This document shows, piece after piece, positions 5,921 to 6,872 of a stretch of DNA of 6,872 nt. The notes beneath the pieces are model-generated. The model did not search any database. It was not told the DNA's origin and worked only from the letters and a program-made list of their open reading frames with translations. Numbering within the stretch: the stretch's first letter is position 1; every line of letters begins with the position of its first letter. Both the position numbers and the translations under genes were made by a program. This stretch comes from Clostridia bacterium (GTDB taxonomy: Bacteria > Bacillota > Clostridia > Christensenellales > Borkfalkiaceae), in assembly GCA_017421905.1 (NCBI GenBank), contig JAFOHH010000090.1:1-6872 (forward strand). Reading direction: 5' to 3'.

Positions 5921-6238
5921 ATGAAAAGAGAACTTGAATTTATGGTGAATGTCTATCTTGGCGGAGGCGAAGGTGGAGAAATTTCGGTAAGTGTATCTGT
6001 TTCCGATAAGGAGTATAAAATGCTAAAAGAATGCTATAAAGCAGAAGAAGATATTGAAAACTGGGAAGGGTTAGAACCTTTATGTGAACGTATTTTTGAT
6101 GCGGCAAAGGAAGAAGATGAATCTCTTTGGGATGAATATGCAGATGAGGAAGATGGTTTTGATGATTATGATCGGTCATATAGTATTACTGAATTCCCTT
6201 CTGAAATTATTGAAGAATGTGATGAGGATGACGAGTAA
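5921..6238 (+). CDS. Highly acidic small hypothetical protein
   Basis: This 105-residue protein has 37 Asp/Glu and only 9 Lys/Arg, giving a net charge near -28. An N-terminal beta-like region has alternating hydrophobics (ELEFMVNVYLGG, 4-15; EISVSVSVSD, 20-29). A helical charged region follows (EYKMLKECYKAEEDIENWEG, 31-50; LCERIFDAAKEED, 54-66). The C-terminal half is dominated by acidic and aromatic residues and ends in DEDDE. There is no signal peptide or membrane helix, so it is cytoplasmic. The start has a strong AAAAAGGAG (5906-5914) six bases before the ATG. GC is about 36% by hand count, versus 55-62% in two sampled stretches of the upstream gene. I cannot assign a family; acidic proteins of this size include immunity proteins and DNA-mimic or chaperone-like proteins, but nothing here shows which. 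It lies 36 bases after the SpeE-like gene and may share its transcript. Confidence 0.75.
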   Translation: MKRELEFMVNVYLGGGEGGEISVSVSVSDKEYKMLKECYKAEEDIENWEGLEPLCERIFDAAKEEDESLWDEYADEEDGFDDYDRSYSITEFPSEIIEECDEDDE

Positions 6239-6240
6239 GA

Positions 6241-6288
6241 TGTAAAAGAAACCGCGCGCCCTAGTTGGGGCGCGCGGTTTCTCTTACA
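6241..6288. terminator. Long convergent hairpin terminator
   Basis: Arms at 6241-6261 and 6268-6288 pair with one mismatch (6246/6283) around a 6-base loop. The core is a perfect 15-bp GC-rich stem (6247-6261 with 6268-6282) containing CCGCGCGCCC. On the minus strand the core is followed by TTTTAC-type U-rich sequence, so it best fits termination of the MurG gene. On the plus strand the tail (CTCTTACAGG) is poor in U. It sits between two convergent genes and probably acts in both directions with unequal efficiency. Confidence 0.8.
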
Positions 6289-6293
6289 GGTCG

Positions 6294-6872
6294 TTATTGC
6301 GGCGACTTTCTTTTTAGAGAGGGCGAATTTTCTTGCGGAAAAGGGGATTTGCCGTGTGCTTTGGCAACTGCCGTTAATTCTTCTACAATGGCGGCGTTGG
6401 CGTTTTTAATGCCCAGCTTTTGCATGGCGCGGCGCATCGCGGGCGCATTTTTACGGAGAGAAAGCAGCTCGTCGTAAAGCGATTTCGTGTGGAGCTGTTC
6501 CTCGCCAAGAACGGCAACTGCCCCGCGCTCGGCAAAGTAAGCGGCGTTTTCCTTTTGGTCGCCCCGCCCCGAGGAAAGGGGAACGGCGAGGGTGGGAACG
6601 CCAAGTGCGGTTAGTTCAAACAGTGCGTTTGCCCCTGCACGGGATAACGCAAAGCTTGCCGCCGCGTAGGCAAATTCCATTTCCGGTTCGAAATTTCGCC
6701 ATACGTACCCCTTTTTTTGCGGCAAAGGTAGGGTGTTCTTCTTGCCGACGAGGTGCAAAACGTCAAATTTTTTCAAAAGGTCGTCAAGTAGCTGCAAAAC
6801 GGCTCGGTTTAGACTTTCCGCCCCAAGTGAGCCGCCCAAAACGAGGAGAACGGGTTTTTGCCCGTCGAACCC
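6294..6872 (-). CDS. murG: MurG-type UDP-GlcNAc transferase, C-terminal part
   Basis: The reading frame is open to the right edge, so the N-terminal half and start lie outside; 192 residues are visible. MurG adds GlcNAc from UDP-GlcNAc to lipid I on the cytoplasmic face of the membrane, making lipid II for peptidoglycan. Visible family features are the nucleotide-binding loop VLGGSLGAESLN (11-22), a YVWRNF strand (56-61), SRAGANALFELTALGVPTLAVPL (77-99 region), GRGDQKENAAYF (102-113) and a final Glu/Leu-rich helix. The RGDQ-EN-A form resembles the second Firmicutes MurG class (MurG2-like) more than the DHQ form of classic Bacillus MurG. A basic, low-complexity tail (KSPFPQENSPSLKRKSPQ, 175-192) extends past the usual end. 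A gene-symbol assignment to the essential copy is not certain, since a paralogue may exist elsewhere. Confidence 0.85.
   Translation of the reverse strand, partial: GFDGQKPVLLVLGGSLGAESLNRAVLQLLDDLLKKFDVLHLVGKKNTLPLPQKKGYVWRNFEPEMEFAYAAASFALSRAGANALFELTALGVPTLAVPLSSGRGDQKENAAYFAERGAVAVLGEEQLHTKSLYDELLSLRKNAPAMRRAMQKLGIKNANAAIVEELTAVAKAHGKSPFPQENSPSLKRKSPQ

Noticed and set aside
5940..6179. His/Leu-rich minus-strand open frame opposite the acidic protein
   Set aside because: It is the antisense reading of GAT/GAA-rich codons and has no support of its own.

Overview
The window looks like ordinary chromosome from a Firmicutes bacterium, most likely an uncultured or gut-type Clostridia. The taxonomic guess is inference: it rests on an S4-domain YlmH protein, a WYL-family regulator, a Gram-positive-style MurG, strong AGGAGG-like ribosome binding sites and sigma-A-type promoters. 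By hand-sampled stretches the DNA is about 50-60% GC. The exception is one 36% GC gene near the right end. I see no tRNA, rRNA, CRISPR array, insertion sequence or phage gene. There is no gene-free stretch over 300 bases.

Layout, left to right. Bases 1-2653 (+) hold a tightly packed run of five genes: the end of a PHP-type histidinol-phosphatase, an orphan EutH-type ethanolamine permease, a DUF1294 small membrane protein, an unrecognised two-helix membrane protein (ATGA overlap with the preceding gene), and an S4-domain YlmH-like RNA-binding protein. A near-perfect intrinsic terminator at 2679-2716 closes the run. Bases 2775-3695 (-) hold a WYL-domain transcriptional regulator. It shares a compact divergent promoter region, with a TGACA-N6-TGTCA inverted repeat, with a small unrecognised 83-residue gene (3804-4055, +). 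A consensus promoter (TTGACA-17-TATAAT, 4124-4152) then drives a 568-residue membrane protein whose C-terminal half is a spermidine-synthase-like fold with altered active-site motifs. A highly acidic, AT-rich 105-residue protein follows (5921-6238). A long hairpin (6241-6288) separates it from the convergent C-terminal part of a MurG glycosyltransferase (6294-6872, -), which runs off the right edge.

Most genes are recognisable housekeeping or accessory metabolism and do not form one obvious pathway. The parts that resist explanation are the regulator/small-gene pair with its candidate operator, the degenerate membrane-anchored SpeE-like protein, and the compositionally odd acidic protein. I do not see convincing evidence of a complete new multi-gene system.
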